Source: CAZGYE01 sp964530165 (GTDB lineage Bacteria > Planctomycetota > Planctomycetia > Planctomycetales > Planctomycetaceae). Taken from it: a stretch of 22,141 nt of DNA. Positions 1-7,262 of this stretch are shown here, piece after piece. Each line of letters begins with the position of its first letter. The first letter of the stretch is position 1. Under the pieces are notes generated by a model that did no database searches, was not told the origin of the DNA, and was given only the letters and a program-made list of their open reading frames with translations. The position numbers and the translations under genes are program-made. The stretch covers positions 1-22,141 of the forward strand of contig CAZGYE010000063.1 in assembly GCA_964530165.1 (NCBI GenBank), given 5' to 3'.

Positions 1-2411
1 CGGCCAACGACGCCAGCCGCCGGCTGGAAGTGCCCGGCCGAATGCTCGTCAAGAACAAGCCGCAGCAGATCAACCTCGACGTCGAGGGCCGCGGCCGATT
101 CAGCTACAGCGTCGTGCTGGGCGGCTTCGTCCCGGCCGAGAAGCTGGCGAGCACCACCAACGCGTGGTGGGTCAAACGAACCTACGAGCCGGCGCAGCGG
201 ATGCTCGACGGGCAGGTCATCCCGCGCGGCTTCGGCATCCTGACCGGTTCGTATAAGACGTTCAAAAACCCGCTGACGCAGTTGCCGATGGGCGAGCGGG
301 GTGAAGTGACTTTAGAAGTCTACCGTCCGGGAACTCGCGGCACGAAGGACGAACAGTTGGACTACCTGATCGTCACCGAACCGATCCCGGCCGGGACGAT
401 GGTGCTGAGAGAATCGATCCGCGGCGCGTTCGAGCGGTACGAGATCTCGCCCGGCGCAATCACGTTCTACGTCGGCGACCAGCGCTATCCTGGTCAGCTA
501 CGGTACACGCTGGCCGGTTATCTGCCGGGAAGCTACCGCGCCGTGCCGACGGTGGTTCGCAGCTTCTACCGTCCGGACCAGATCGCCGTCGCCGGTTCGA
601 AGTCGCTGGAGGTCCTGTCCCGCGGCGGGAAATCCAAGGACCAGTACAAGCTGACTCCGGTCGAGCTTTACGAGTTCGGCAAGCGGCACCTCGCCAAGCG
701 GGAGTATGAGACGGCCAACCGGCACCTCAAGCAGTTGTTTGGGAACTACCGGCTCAAAGACAAGACGTACCAGGATGTCGTACAGATGCTGTTCCGCACG
801 GCGTTGGCTACAAACAAACACGACGAAACGGTCGAGTACTTCGAGATCATCAAGGAGAAGTACCCCGACGTGGAGATCGACTTCCCGTCGATCCTGAAGG
901 TGGGCAAGGCGTATCAGGAGCTGGGCGAGTATGAACGCAGTTACCTGGTGTACCGGGCGACTGTGGAAGCCGCCTTCCAGCGGGAGAGCCAGATTGCCGG
1001 CTTCCTGGACGACCGCGGCGAGTTTCTGCGTTCGGTCGCCGTGATGGAGCGGCTGTTGCGCGACTACCCGGCCGAGTCGTACATCGCCACGGCCACGTAT
1101 GCGCTGGCACAAGAAGTGTACGGCAAGGCGTCCGAAGCGGCCGGCAACCGGAAGCTGCAAGACGCGAAGGTCAGCCGGGTCGACCTGATTGCCGCCAGTA
1201 TCCGCATGCTCGATCACTTTCTCTCGACCTGGCCGACCGACCCGGCCGCCGATCAGGCCAGTTTCTCGCTGGCCAACTCGCTGTTGGACCTGGAACAATT
1301 CGACGACTCCATTTCCCGCTGCCGAAGATTCGCCGAGCGGTATCCCAAGAGCAAGCTGTTGGACAGCTTTTGGTACGTCATCGGCTACAGCCAGTTCGCC
1401 CTGGGACACCACGAGCAGGCGCTCAGCATGTGCCACAAGGTCGCCGAGACGACGCGAAAAGATCCCCGCACCGGAATCGAAATCGCCGCGGCCAACAAGT
1501 GGCAGGCGATTTACATCATGGGACAGGTCTACCATAGTCTGGGGAAACCGGCCGAGGCGATCGGCGAATACGAGCGCGTCAAATCGCGGTTCTCCGACGC
1601 GCTGGAAGCCATCGACTTCTTCACGCGCAAGGACATTCGGCTGCCGGAGGTCACGACGGTCAAGCCGGGCGAGCCGGCGAGTGTGCCATTGAAGTTCCGC
1701 AACGTCGCCTCGGCCAACGTGAAGGTGTACCGCATCGACCTGTTGAAGTTCGGGCTGATGCAGCGGAACCTGAACCGCATCACGGCGATCAACCTGGCCG
1801 GCATTCGGCCGTACCACCAACTGGCGCTGAAGCTGGGCGACGGCAAAGACTTCCGCGACCGCGAGCAGCCGCTCAAGCTGCCCCTGAAAGAGGAAGGGGC
1901 CTACCTGGTCGTCTGCCGGGGCGAGAACCTCTACACCAGCGGTCTCGTATTGGTCAGCCCGCTGGCGTTGGAGATTCAGGAAGACGCCACCAGCGGCCGG
2001 GTGCGGGTGACAGTCAAGAACGTCGTCGACGACCGCTACGCCCACGACGTGCACGTGAAGGTGATCGGCAGTGCCAACGACAAGTTCGTCTCCGGCGAGA
2101 CCGACCTCAGGGGCATCTTTGTGGCCGACGCCATTCGCGGCACCGGGACCGTCATCGCCAAGTCCGATAAGAACCGCTACGCCTTCTACCGCGGCAAGAA
2201 GGTGCTCGGCCAGGTCGCCCCAGCCAAGCCCTCGTCGAAAGCCAACAAGAAAGGCGAGGCGAAGAAGAAGCCGTCTCCCAAGGGCGGCAAGGACGTGCTG
2301 CTGGAGAATCTCTTCGAGCAGAATTCAAGCTTCAACGGCACACAGCGGGAGAACTACCGCAAACTGCTCCAGAACAAGGACCAGGGCGTCAAAGCGAAGT
2401 CCGCCTTCTAG
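1..2411 (+). CDS. Alpha-2-macroglobulin-like protein with TPR region, C-terminal part (5' end outside window)
   Basis: The reading frame is open back to the first bases of the window, and residues encoded before the first in-window GTG (30) read ANDASRRLEV, so the true start lies upstream. Roughly 790 residues are visible from that GTG. Residues 1-200 resemble the last domains of bacterial alpha-2-macroglobulins: a strand-rich VEGRGRFSYSVVLGGF segment, a TEPIPAGTM turn, then GQLRYTLAGYLPGSYRAVPT. Residues about 210-525 are helical and TPR-like, with repeated Leu/Ala/Tyr spacing and the AEAIGEYERV type. Residues about 530-725 return to beta structure (NVKVYRIDLLKFGL, SGRVRVTVKNVVDDRYAHDV), and about 730-755 are Lys/Ser/Pro rich. 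Family members trap proteases in the periplasm, but the bait region and any thioester would lie upstream and cannot be checked. The TPR extension suggests protein-protein contacts. It converges on the next gene with a 26-bp gap. Confidence 0.8.
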   Translation, partial: ANDASRRLEVPGRMLVKNKPQQINLDVEGRGRFSYSVVLGGFVPAEKLASTTNAWWVKRTYEPAQRMLDGQVIPRGFGILTGSYKTFKNPLTQLPMGERGEVTLEVYRPGTRGTKDEQLDYLIVTEPIPAGTMVLRESIRGAFERYEISPGAITFYVGDQRYPGQLRYTLAGYLPGSYRAVPTVVRSFYRPDQIAVAGSKSLEVLSRGGKSKDQYKLTPVELYEFGKRHLAKREYETANRHLKQLFGNYRLKDKTYQDVVQMLFRTALATNKHDETVEYFEIIKEKYPDVEIDFPSILKVGKAYQELGEYERSYLVYRATVEAAFQRESQIAGFLDDRGEFLRSVAVMERLLRDYPAESYIATATYALAQEVYGKASEAAGNRKLQDAKVSRVDLIAASIRMLDHFLSTWPTDPAADQASFSLANSLLDLEQFDDSISRCRRFAERYPKSKLLDSFWYVIGYSQFALGHHEQALSMCHKVAETTRKDPRTGIEIAAANKWQAIYIMGQVYHSLGKPAEAIGEYERVKSRFSDALEAIDFFTRKDIRLPEVTTVKPGEPASVPLKFRNVASANVKVYRIDLLKFGLMQRNLNRITAINLAGIRPYHQLALKLGDGKDFRDREQPLKLPLKEEGAYLVVCRGENLYTSGLVLVSPLALEIQEDATSGRVRVTVKNVVDDRYAHDVHVKVIGSANDKFVSGETDLRGIFVADAIRGTGTVIAKSDKNRYAFYRGKKVLGQVAPAKPSSKANKKGEAKKKPSPKGGKDVLLENLFEQNSSFNGTQRENYRKLLQNKDQGVKAKSAF

Positions 2412-2437
2412 GAAAAGACGAACTTCGAACCGAACAG

Positions 2438-3310
2438 CTACTGATTTTCGATGGGGATCTTGAGTTCCTCGAGCGTCCCGCGCAGCCAGCGAAGAGACTG
2501 CTCGATCATCGGTCCTCCCTGGCCTTCGCACTCCATGCTGAGAACTCCGTCGTACCCGTGATCGCGGAGCATTGCCAGACATTGGCGGATGTTGTCGGCG
2601 TTGGCCCCGTCGCCCAGTGCGCAGTGGCTGACGGCGATGCCCGTCTTTTCGCCGCGGACCGCTGCCGCCAGTGACTCGCTGACGTCTTTCACGTGCACGT
2701 GTGAAACCTTGTCGATGAAGCGCTCGAGAAACGCCACCGGGTCGCGACCTGCGATGAAAGTGTTCCCCGTGTCCATGTTCATGCCCAGATACGGGCTGTC
2801 GCAAAACGCGAGCATTTCCGCCATTCGATCGGCATTGGTGGTGAAGTAGCCGTGCACCTCGATGTTGACGGTGATTTCGTAAGCCTCGGCAACCTCGACG
2901 ATTTGCTGATAGTTCCGCTTCATCAGGTCCATCGCCTGGGAATCGTCGAGACCTTCCGGTCGGTTGAGGCCGTCGGTGGTGACGACGCGGTCGCACCCGG
3001 CCAACTTCGCCCACGGCAGAGTCTTCAGCACATAGGGCACGCCGTACAGCGGGCCGTCCTTTCCCGAAAGTGGATAGGCGGCGTCCACCTGAGAAAACCG
3101 CACACCATGCTTCTCCATCTTCCGGCGCAGCAGCAGCGGATCTTCGTAGAGAGCAACGTGCGGCTGGTAGCCCAGCCCGTGAATCCAGCTCGCACCGTCG
3201 ATCAGACCGCATTCGATCAAGTGCACGTCGTTCTGTTGCGCCCACCCGAGGCACTTCTCGAAATTCCAATAAGACGAATTGAAAGCATCCGTATGAAAAC
3301 CAATTTTCAT
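2438..3310 (-). CDS. Sugar phosphate isomerase/epimerase (xylose isomerase-like TIM barrel)
   Basis: A 290-residue protein of the AP-endonuclease-2/xylose-isomerase-like TIM-barrel family, which isomerises or epimerises sugars or related polyols. It begins MKIGFHTDAFNSS. The expected divalent-metal ligands are visible: E151 (NIEVHG), D180 (MNMDTGN), H206 (SHVHVKDV) and E260 (LSMECEG). No signal peptide is seen, so it should be cytoplasmic. The start at 3310 is chosen because a GAGGAG ribosome-binding site lies just upstream; an in-frame ATG 21 nt earlier (3331) is less well placed. It is divergent from the Tat-exported Gfo/Idh oxidoreductase, a pairing common in planctomycetes for processing unusual sugars. 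The substrate cannot be read from sequence. Length and motifs are complete. Confidence 0.88.
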   Translation of the reverse strand: MKIGFHTDAFNSSYWNFEKCLGWAQQNDVHLIECGLIDGASWIHGLGYQPHVALYEDPLLLRRKMEKHGVRFSQVDAAYPLSGKDGPLYGVPYVLKTLPWAKLAGCDRVVTTDGLNRPEGLDDSQAMDLMKRNYQQIVEVAEAYEITVNIEVHGYFTTNADRMAEMLAFCDSPYLGMNMDTGNTFIAGRDPVAFLERFIDKVSHVHVKDVSESLAAAVRGEKTGIAVSHCALGDGANADNIRQCLAMLRDHGYDGVLSMECEGQGGPMIEQSLRWLRGTLEELKIPIENQ

Positions 3311-3329
3311 GTTTCTCCTCTCTGCAGTC

Positions 3330-3357
3330 ATCTTAACCTCACCATGCGGGAATGCAA
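3330..3357 (-). promoter_or_regulatory. Candidate promoter of the sugar isomerase gene
   Basis: Read on the minus strand, TTGCAT (3352-3357) is followed after 16 nt by TAAGAT (3330-3335). This gives a short leader of about 15 nt that still contains the GAGGAG site. The -35 match is weak, so this is a candidate by position and spacing only. Confidence 0.25.
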
Positions 3358-3369
3358 TTGACCCGGTCG

Positions 3370-3398
3370 TTGCATGTGGTTGAAGACGAGGATAAAAT
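3370..3398 (+). promoter_or_regulatory. Candidate promoter of Gfo/Idh oxidoreductase 1
   Basis: TTGCAT (3370-3375), a 17-nt spacer and TAAAAT (3393-3398, five of six consensus positions) lie about 90 nt before the ATG at 3490 in the divergent intergenic region. The -35 box is weak. The AT-rich patch around 3390-3400 stands out against the GC-rich surroundings. Confidence 0.3.
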
Positions 3399-3489
3399 AT
3401 CGGATCCGCATGTCCGCGCCGGTAGCCGCGGTCCGCTGCGGGAGTTGGTCTGCTGATGATGCACCTCACAAGGAAAGGCAGGAAAGACG

Positions 3490-4848
3490 ATGAAGAACTG
3501 TAGCACAATGCCACGGCGCACATTCCTGAAAGCCGCCGGTGCGGCCTTCGGCACCCCGTATCTCATCCCGTCCGGTGTGCTGGCCGCGCCCGGCCGAGTC
3601 GGGGCCAACGAGCGGGTCATCGTTGGTCACATCGGTTTCGGCGGCCGGGCTCGTGGGCTGCACCGCGAATTGGGCGGGCTACGCGACCGTGGGGAAACCC
3701 AATCGGTCGCCGTTTGTGAGGTCGACGAAAAACGGTTACTCAGCGGATCCAAACAGGTCGGTTCGCACGCCGCGCTGTACCGCGACTACCGTTATGTCCT
3801 GGAGCGTAAGGACATCGACGCGGTGGTCATCGCCACGCCCGACCATTGGCACGGCGTGCAGATGGTACACGCGGCCGAGACGGGCAAGCACATCTACGTC
3901 GAGAAGCCGGCCTGCTGCACCATCGAGGAAGGCAAGGCGATGGTTGCCGCCGCCGAGAAGAACAAGGTTGCCGTCCAGGTGGGCTCGCAGGGCCGCTCGC
4001 AGCCGGAAGCTTATCTGATGCACCGTTACCTGGCCAACGGCGTGATCGGCCGGGTGCATCACGTGGAGTGTTTCCATTATCCGAGCCCCGAAGACAGAAA
4101 CCCTCTGCCGGACCGTGACCCGCCGGCGGAGCTGGACTGGGACATGTGGCTGGGTCCGTTGCGTTGGCGGCCGTACAATGCCCGCTATTGCCCCGGGACG
4201 TTCCGTTGGGTGATGGAGTCGGGCGGCGGGCAGATCCGCGACCGCGGCGCTCACGTGATGAGCTGTGCCATGTACTGGATGGGGGCCGACGGGACCGGTC
4301 CGGTGACCGTCGAGGCCACCGGAACTCCGCCCAAGCAGGGCCTGTGGGACGCCGCCGTTCTGATGAACGTCACCTACACGTTCAAGAATCCCGATTGGGT
4401 GCTGACGTGGACGCAAATGCCCAGGGAAAAGTTGCCCCCGGCCGAGAAGCGAACGCCGGATGAGTTGAACAACGAGATCCGGCGGATCAGTCGGCCCGGC
4501 TACGGAGCCATCTACCACGGCGATCGGGGGAAGTGCATGCACTGGGGAGGCGACGGCGGCACCTGGGCCGAGCGAAAGGTGCGGCAGTGGAAACCGCCGG
4601 CCGGCGCCAGAGAAGTCTACAAGAGTCCCGGACACATGGAAGATTGGTTCCAGGGGATCAAGACCGGCAAGAAGACGATCATGAACATCGCAGCCGGCGT
4701 CGGCGTGGCCAACCTGACGGTCCTGGGAAATCTCTCTTACATCCTGGGTCGCAAGCTCCAGTGGGACCAGGCAAAGAGGGAAATCGTCGGCGACGAAGAG
4801 GCCTGGCGCATGATGAGCCGTCCACAACGTCATCCTTACCACTTGTAA
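3490..4848 (+). CDS. Tat-exported Gfo/Idh/MocA family oxidoreductase 1
   Basis: A 452-residue NAD(P)-dependent oxidoreductase of the glucose-fructose oxidoreductase/inositol dehydrogenase family, which oxidises or reduces sugars and cyclitols. A twin-arginine signal (PRRTFLKAAGAA, residues 8-19) is followed by the IPSGVLAAPG segment seen in many planctomycete homologues, so export in folded form with cofactor is expected. The Rossmann domain follows (GHIGFGG, 46-52), with TPDHWH (117-122) and the catalytic-lysine motif EKP (138-140). The substrate-domain motif GGQIRDRGAH has both D251 and H255, so it looks catalytically competent. A GGAAAG stretch precedes the ATG. It heads a rightward gene series, with a HEAT-repeat gene 69 nt downstream, and is divergent from the isomerase. 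The substrate is unknown. Confidence 0.9.
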   Translation: MKNCSTMPRRTFLKAAGAAFGTPYLIPSGVLAAPGRVGANERVIVGHIGFGGRARGLHRELGGLRDRGETQSVAVCEVDEKRLLSGSKQVGSHAALYRDYRYVLERKDIDAVVIATPDHWHGVQMVHAAETGKHIYVEKPACCTIEEGKAMVAAAEKNKVAVQVGSQGRSQPEAYLMHRYLANGVIGRVHHVECFHYPSPEDRNPLPDRDPPAELDWDMWLGPLRWRPYNARYCPGTFRWVMESGGGQIRDRGAHVMSCAMYWMGADGTGPVTVEATGTPPKQGLWDAAVLMNVTYTFKNPDWVLTWTQMPREKLPPAEKRTPDELNNEIRRISRPGYGAIYHGDRGKCMHWGGDGGTWAERKVRQWKPPAGAREVYKSPGHMEDWFQGIKTGKKTIMNIAAGVGVANLTVLGNLSYILGRKLQWDQAKREIVGDEEAWRMMSRPQRHPYHL

Positions 4849-4917
4849 GGATCGGCAGATGGTGTGGAGTAACCTTTTGACGACAACACAGAGTCCTCCA
4901 AACAGAGGGAAATACTG

Positions 4918-5475
4918 ATGACTGATCAGATTCTGCTGGCCAAGATTAAAAGCGACGACCCCGAGGTGCGAACCAAAGCCTGGCAGAGTGCCGGCGAAGT
5001 CGGCGCCGTCGCGCTGAAACCGCTGGCCAAGCTGGTGAGCGAAGCAGAGCTCGAGGTCGGCCGGGCCGCCAAACGTGGCATGTGGCAAATCGTGCGTCAC
5101 GCGGGCAATCCTGGCAGCGCGACGTCCAAGAAGAAACGCGTCGTCGCCGCGCTGACGGGACTGTTGGATGACCGCCAGCCGGCGGCCGTGCGCCGCGAGG
5201 TGCTGTGGATGCTCTCGGAAATCGCCGGCGACGAAGCCGTCGTCCCGATTGCAGCACTGCTCTCTAACGCTGAGCTGCGCGAAGACGCCCGCATGGCGCT
5301 GGACCGCATCCCGGGCAAGAAGTCGCTGGCCGCACTGCAGACCGGACTCAAGGCAGCCCCCAACGACTTCAAGCCAAACATCGCCCAGTCCCTCAGGCAC
5401 CGCGGCGTCGAAGTCCCCGGCATCCCATGCCGAAAACTGATCCCGACCAAGAAGACCAACGTCAAACCGGCGTAG
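4918..5475 (+). CDS. HEAT-repeat protein
   Basis: A 185-residue all-helical protein. Repeats of the HEAT/PBS-lyase type are visible at about residues 13-40 (DDPEVRTKAWQSAGEVGAVA), 84-115 (DDRQPAAVRREVLWMLSEIAG) and 118-145 (LREDARMALDRIPGKKSLAAL). The C-terminal tail is basic (KLIPTKKTNVKPA). There is no signal peptide or membrane segment, so it is probably a cytoplasmic scaffold or partner protein with no enzymatic motif. AGAGGG lies 7 nt before the ATG. It sits 69 nt after the Gfo/Idh gene on the same strand and may be co-transcribed. Small HEAT-repeat proteins beside Gfo/Idh genes are familiar in planctomycetes, but the role is unknown. Confidence 0.8.
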   Translation: MTDQILLAKIKSDDPEVRTKAWQSAGEVGAVALKPLAKLVSEAELEVGRAAKRGMWQIVRHAGNPGSATSKKKRVVAALTGLLDDRQPAAVRREVLWMLSEIAGDEAVVPIAALLSNAELREDARMALDRIPGKKSLAALQTGLKAAPNDFKPNIAQSLRHRGVEVPGIPCRKLIPTKKTNVKPA

Positions 5476-5526
5476 TAATCGCTGCTGAAAAGATCTCCTT
5501 CAGGTGGTCAGGAAGAGGTGACGGCC

Positions 5527-6162
5527 ATGGAATTGAGCGAGGCATTGCAGACGCGACGGTCCGTTCGAGATTTCGACCCGGACCACCCAATCAGCGACGA
5601 GGAGCTGCGGCGGCTGTTTGCGATGGTCGTCGAGACGCCCTCGGGCAACAACCTGCAACCGTGGGAGTTCCTGGTGGTCCGGGACCCACAGCGCAAACGG
5701 ACGCTACAGGGCCTCGCCTTGGATCAACGCCACGTCGGCGAAGCGTCGGCGGTCGTCATCGCCCTGGCCAGTCTGCCGTTGCTGACGTACCTGGACGAGA
5801 TCATGGAGATGATGGTGACGGCGGGGCAGCTCTCGCCCTCGGCGGCGGCCGAGCGGGCGGCCGATCTCCGGGGCCGAGGGCACGGACCCGAGGCGCTGGC
5901 CTGGCGGGCCAGACGCGACGTCTGCCTGGCTGCGATGACATTGATGCTCTCCGCCCGGGAGCTGGGCTACGACACGTGCCCGGTCGGCGCCTTCGATGCT
6001 GAGGCTGTTCGCCGCGAGTGGGACATCCCGGACGACCTGGAGCCGGTGCTGCTGCTTCCGCTGGGCAAGCTTGTTGGCCCCCGGCCGGAAGCGCCGGCCC
6101 GCCGGCCCCTGAACCGGTTCGTGCATCTAGATGTCCTCGGCGACATGCTCCCGGAGCAGTAA
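5527..6162 (+). CDS. Nitroreductase family protein (FMN-dependent)
   Basis: A 211-residue nitroreductase-superfamily protein. These FMN enzymes use NAD(P)H to reduce nitro compounds, quinones or other electrophiles; some members have other chemistries. The N-terminal FMN phosphate-binding motif TRRSVRDF (9-16) and the PSGNNLQPWEFLVV segment (38-51) are diagnostic. The C-terminal half has the usual AMTLMLSARELGYDTCPVG helix-turn followed by LEPVLLLPLGK. The start is set at ATG 5527 because AGGAAGAGG lies 8 nt upstream; the in-frame GTG at 5518 overlaps that site and is less likely. No signal peptide is seen, so it is cytoplasmic. A hairpin begins 2 nt after the stop codon. The physiological substrate is not inferable. 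Confidence 0.87.
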   Translation: MELSEALQTRRSVRDFDPDHPISDEELRRLFAMVVETPSGNNLQPWEFLVVRDPQRKRTLQGLALDQRHVGEASAVVIALASLPLLTYLDEIMEMMVTAGQLSPSAAAERAADLRGRGHGPEALAWRARRDVCLAAMTLMLSARELGYDTCPVGAFDAEAVRREWDIPDDLEPVLLLPLGKLVGPRPEAPARRPLNRFVHLDVLGDMLPEQ

Positions 6163-6164
6163 AG

Positions 6165-6196
6165 GGGTGAAAAGTTCCTGACACCTTTTCACCCCC
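6165..6196. terminator. Hairpin just after the nitroreductase gene (possible terminator or REP-like element)
   Basis: An 11-bp perfect stem, GGGGTGAAAAG (6165-6175) with CTTTTCACCCC (6186-6196), encloses a 10-nt loop, TTCCTGACAC. It begins 2 nt after the TAA. There is no clear T-tract after the stem (CCTGTATCT follows), so intrinsic termination is uncertain. The symmetric stem could equally be a dispersed palindromic repeat unit. Confidence 0.5.
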
Positions 6197-6259
6197 CTGT
6201 ATCTCCCCGCGCGCGAGATGACCATATGCGCGCTTGGTCGAAAACTGGAGGAGTGTCGG

Positions 6260-7225
6260 ATGACTGGAAAAAGACACGAAGCCTGCGTAACTGGGCGGAG
6301 GAAATTCTTGTCGCAGCTTTCCGCGGCTGCGGCCGCCTCGGGGTTGGTTTTCGGGAAGAGCGGCCGGTCGGCTGAATCCGAACCGTCTGCGGCGCCGCTG
6401 CCCACGATTCAGCTCGGCAGCCACCGCGTGACCCGCTTGATCGCCGGATGGAACCCGATCGGCGGGTACTCCTACATGGGCCCCAACATGAACCGGCAGA
6501 TGGCGGAGTATTTCACGCCGGCGCGCACCGTTGAGTTCCTCGAAAAATGTGAACGTGAGGGAATCAACGCACATCAATTCAGCCGTCCGGAAAGGATGGC
6601 CCCCATCCTGCGGACTGTGCGGGAGCAAGGCTCGAAGATGAAATTCCTCTGCCTGCACTCCGCCGGGCAAGAGCCGGCCTCGGTGAAGAAAGTGGTCGAG
6701 CTGACCAGTCCCATTGCCATCGTGCATCACGGCGGCGTGACCGACAAGCTGTTCCGTGAAGGCAAAAGCCAGCAGGTCCACGACTTCGTCAAGCGTGTCC
6801 ACGACGCGGGCGTGCTGGCGGGTGTTTCGGCCCACAATCCCGACTGTATCAAACGGGTCGCCGACGAGGGCTGGGAAGTCGATCTATTCATGACCTGCTT
6901 CTACTACATCACCAAAACGCACGAGGAAATCGAGAAGCTGCCGCCCGTGGTCACGGTCCAGGTCGGCAAGCCGTTCTTCGCATTAGATCCGGAGAGGATG
7001 ACCGAAGTCGCCCGGCAAGTGGACCAGCCTTGTTTGGGCTTCAAGATCCTGGCGGCCGGCCGCAAGTGTTTCAGCAAGAAGACGGTCGTGGAAGCGTTCC
7101 AGTTCGCCTTCTCGTCACTCAAGACGACGGACGGCGTGATCGTGGGCATGTATCCTCGGTACCATGATGAGGTGCGCGACAACGCCCAATACACGCGACA
7201 GTTCGGCACGGCAACGAAAACGTAG
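6260..7225 (+). CDS. Tat-signal TIM-barrel protein, aldo/keto-reductase-like
   Basis: A 321-residue protein with a twin-arginine signal (GRRKFLSQLSAAAAASG, residues 12-28), predicted to be exported by Tat. The mature part begins TIQLGSHRVTRLIAGWNPIGG, resembling the first strand of aldo/keto reductases. It then alternates strands and helices (INAHQFSR, MKFLCLHSAG, SPIAIVHHGGV, GVLAGVSAHNP, VDLFMTCFYYI, QPCLGFKILAAGR, DGVIVGMYPRY) as expected for an eight-stranded barrel. No classical AKR Asp-Tyr-Lys-His tetrad can be assigned with confidence, so an enzymatic activity should not be assumed. The start at 6260 is supported by GGAGGA 7 nt upstream; an in-frame ATG at 6218 lacks such a site. The TAG stop lies inside a REP-like half repeat. 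The function is unknown. Confidence 0.8.
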   Translation: MTGKRHEACVTGRRKFLSQLSAAAAASGLVFGKSGRSAESEPSAAPLPTIQLGSHRVTRLIAGWNPIGGYSYMGPNMNRQMAEYFTPARTVEFLEKCEREGINAHQFSRPERMAPILRTVREQGSKMKFLCLHSAGQEPASVKKVVELTSPIAIVHHGGVTDKLFREGKSQQVHDFVKRVHDAGVLAGVSAHNPDCIKRVADEGWEVDLFMTCFYYITKTHEEIEKLPPVVTVQVGKPFFALDPERMTEVARQVDQPCLGFKILAAGRKCFSKKTVVEAFQFAFSSLKTTDGVIVGMYPRYHDEVRDNAQYTRQFGTATKT

Positions 7226-7240
7226 TGTGTGAAACACACC
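7222..7240. repeat. Solo REP-like half repeat (GTGTG-AAA-CACAC family)
   Basis: The segment reads GTAGTGTGTGAAACACACC, a small palindrome (GTGTGT, GAA, ACACAC). It matches each arm of the inverted repeat at 21995-22058 except for two missing G residues after GTAG. Its TAG is the stop codon of the preceding Tat TIM-barrel gene, so the repeat abuts and defines that gene's end. No second arm is seen nearby. Confidence 0.7.
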
Positions 7241-7262
7241 CGGCCACAACAAGGGATTCCCG

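Noticed and set aside
498..2054. Minus-strand open frame (518 codons) opposite the macroglobulin-TPR gene
   Set aside because: There is no domain signature and the composition is typical of an antisense shadow; the plus-strand frame is clearly coding.
3736..5400. Long minus-strand open frame (554 codons) opposite oxidoreductase 1 and the HEAT gene
   Set aside because: It spans two real genes and the gap between them, lacks domain motifs and a ribosome-binding site, and fits a GC-bias shadow.
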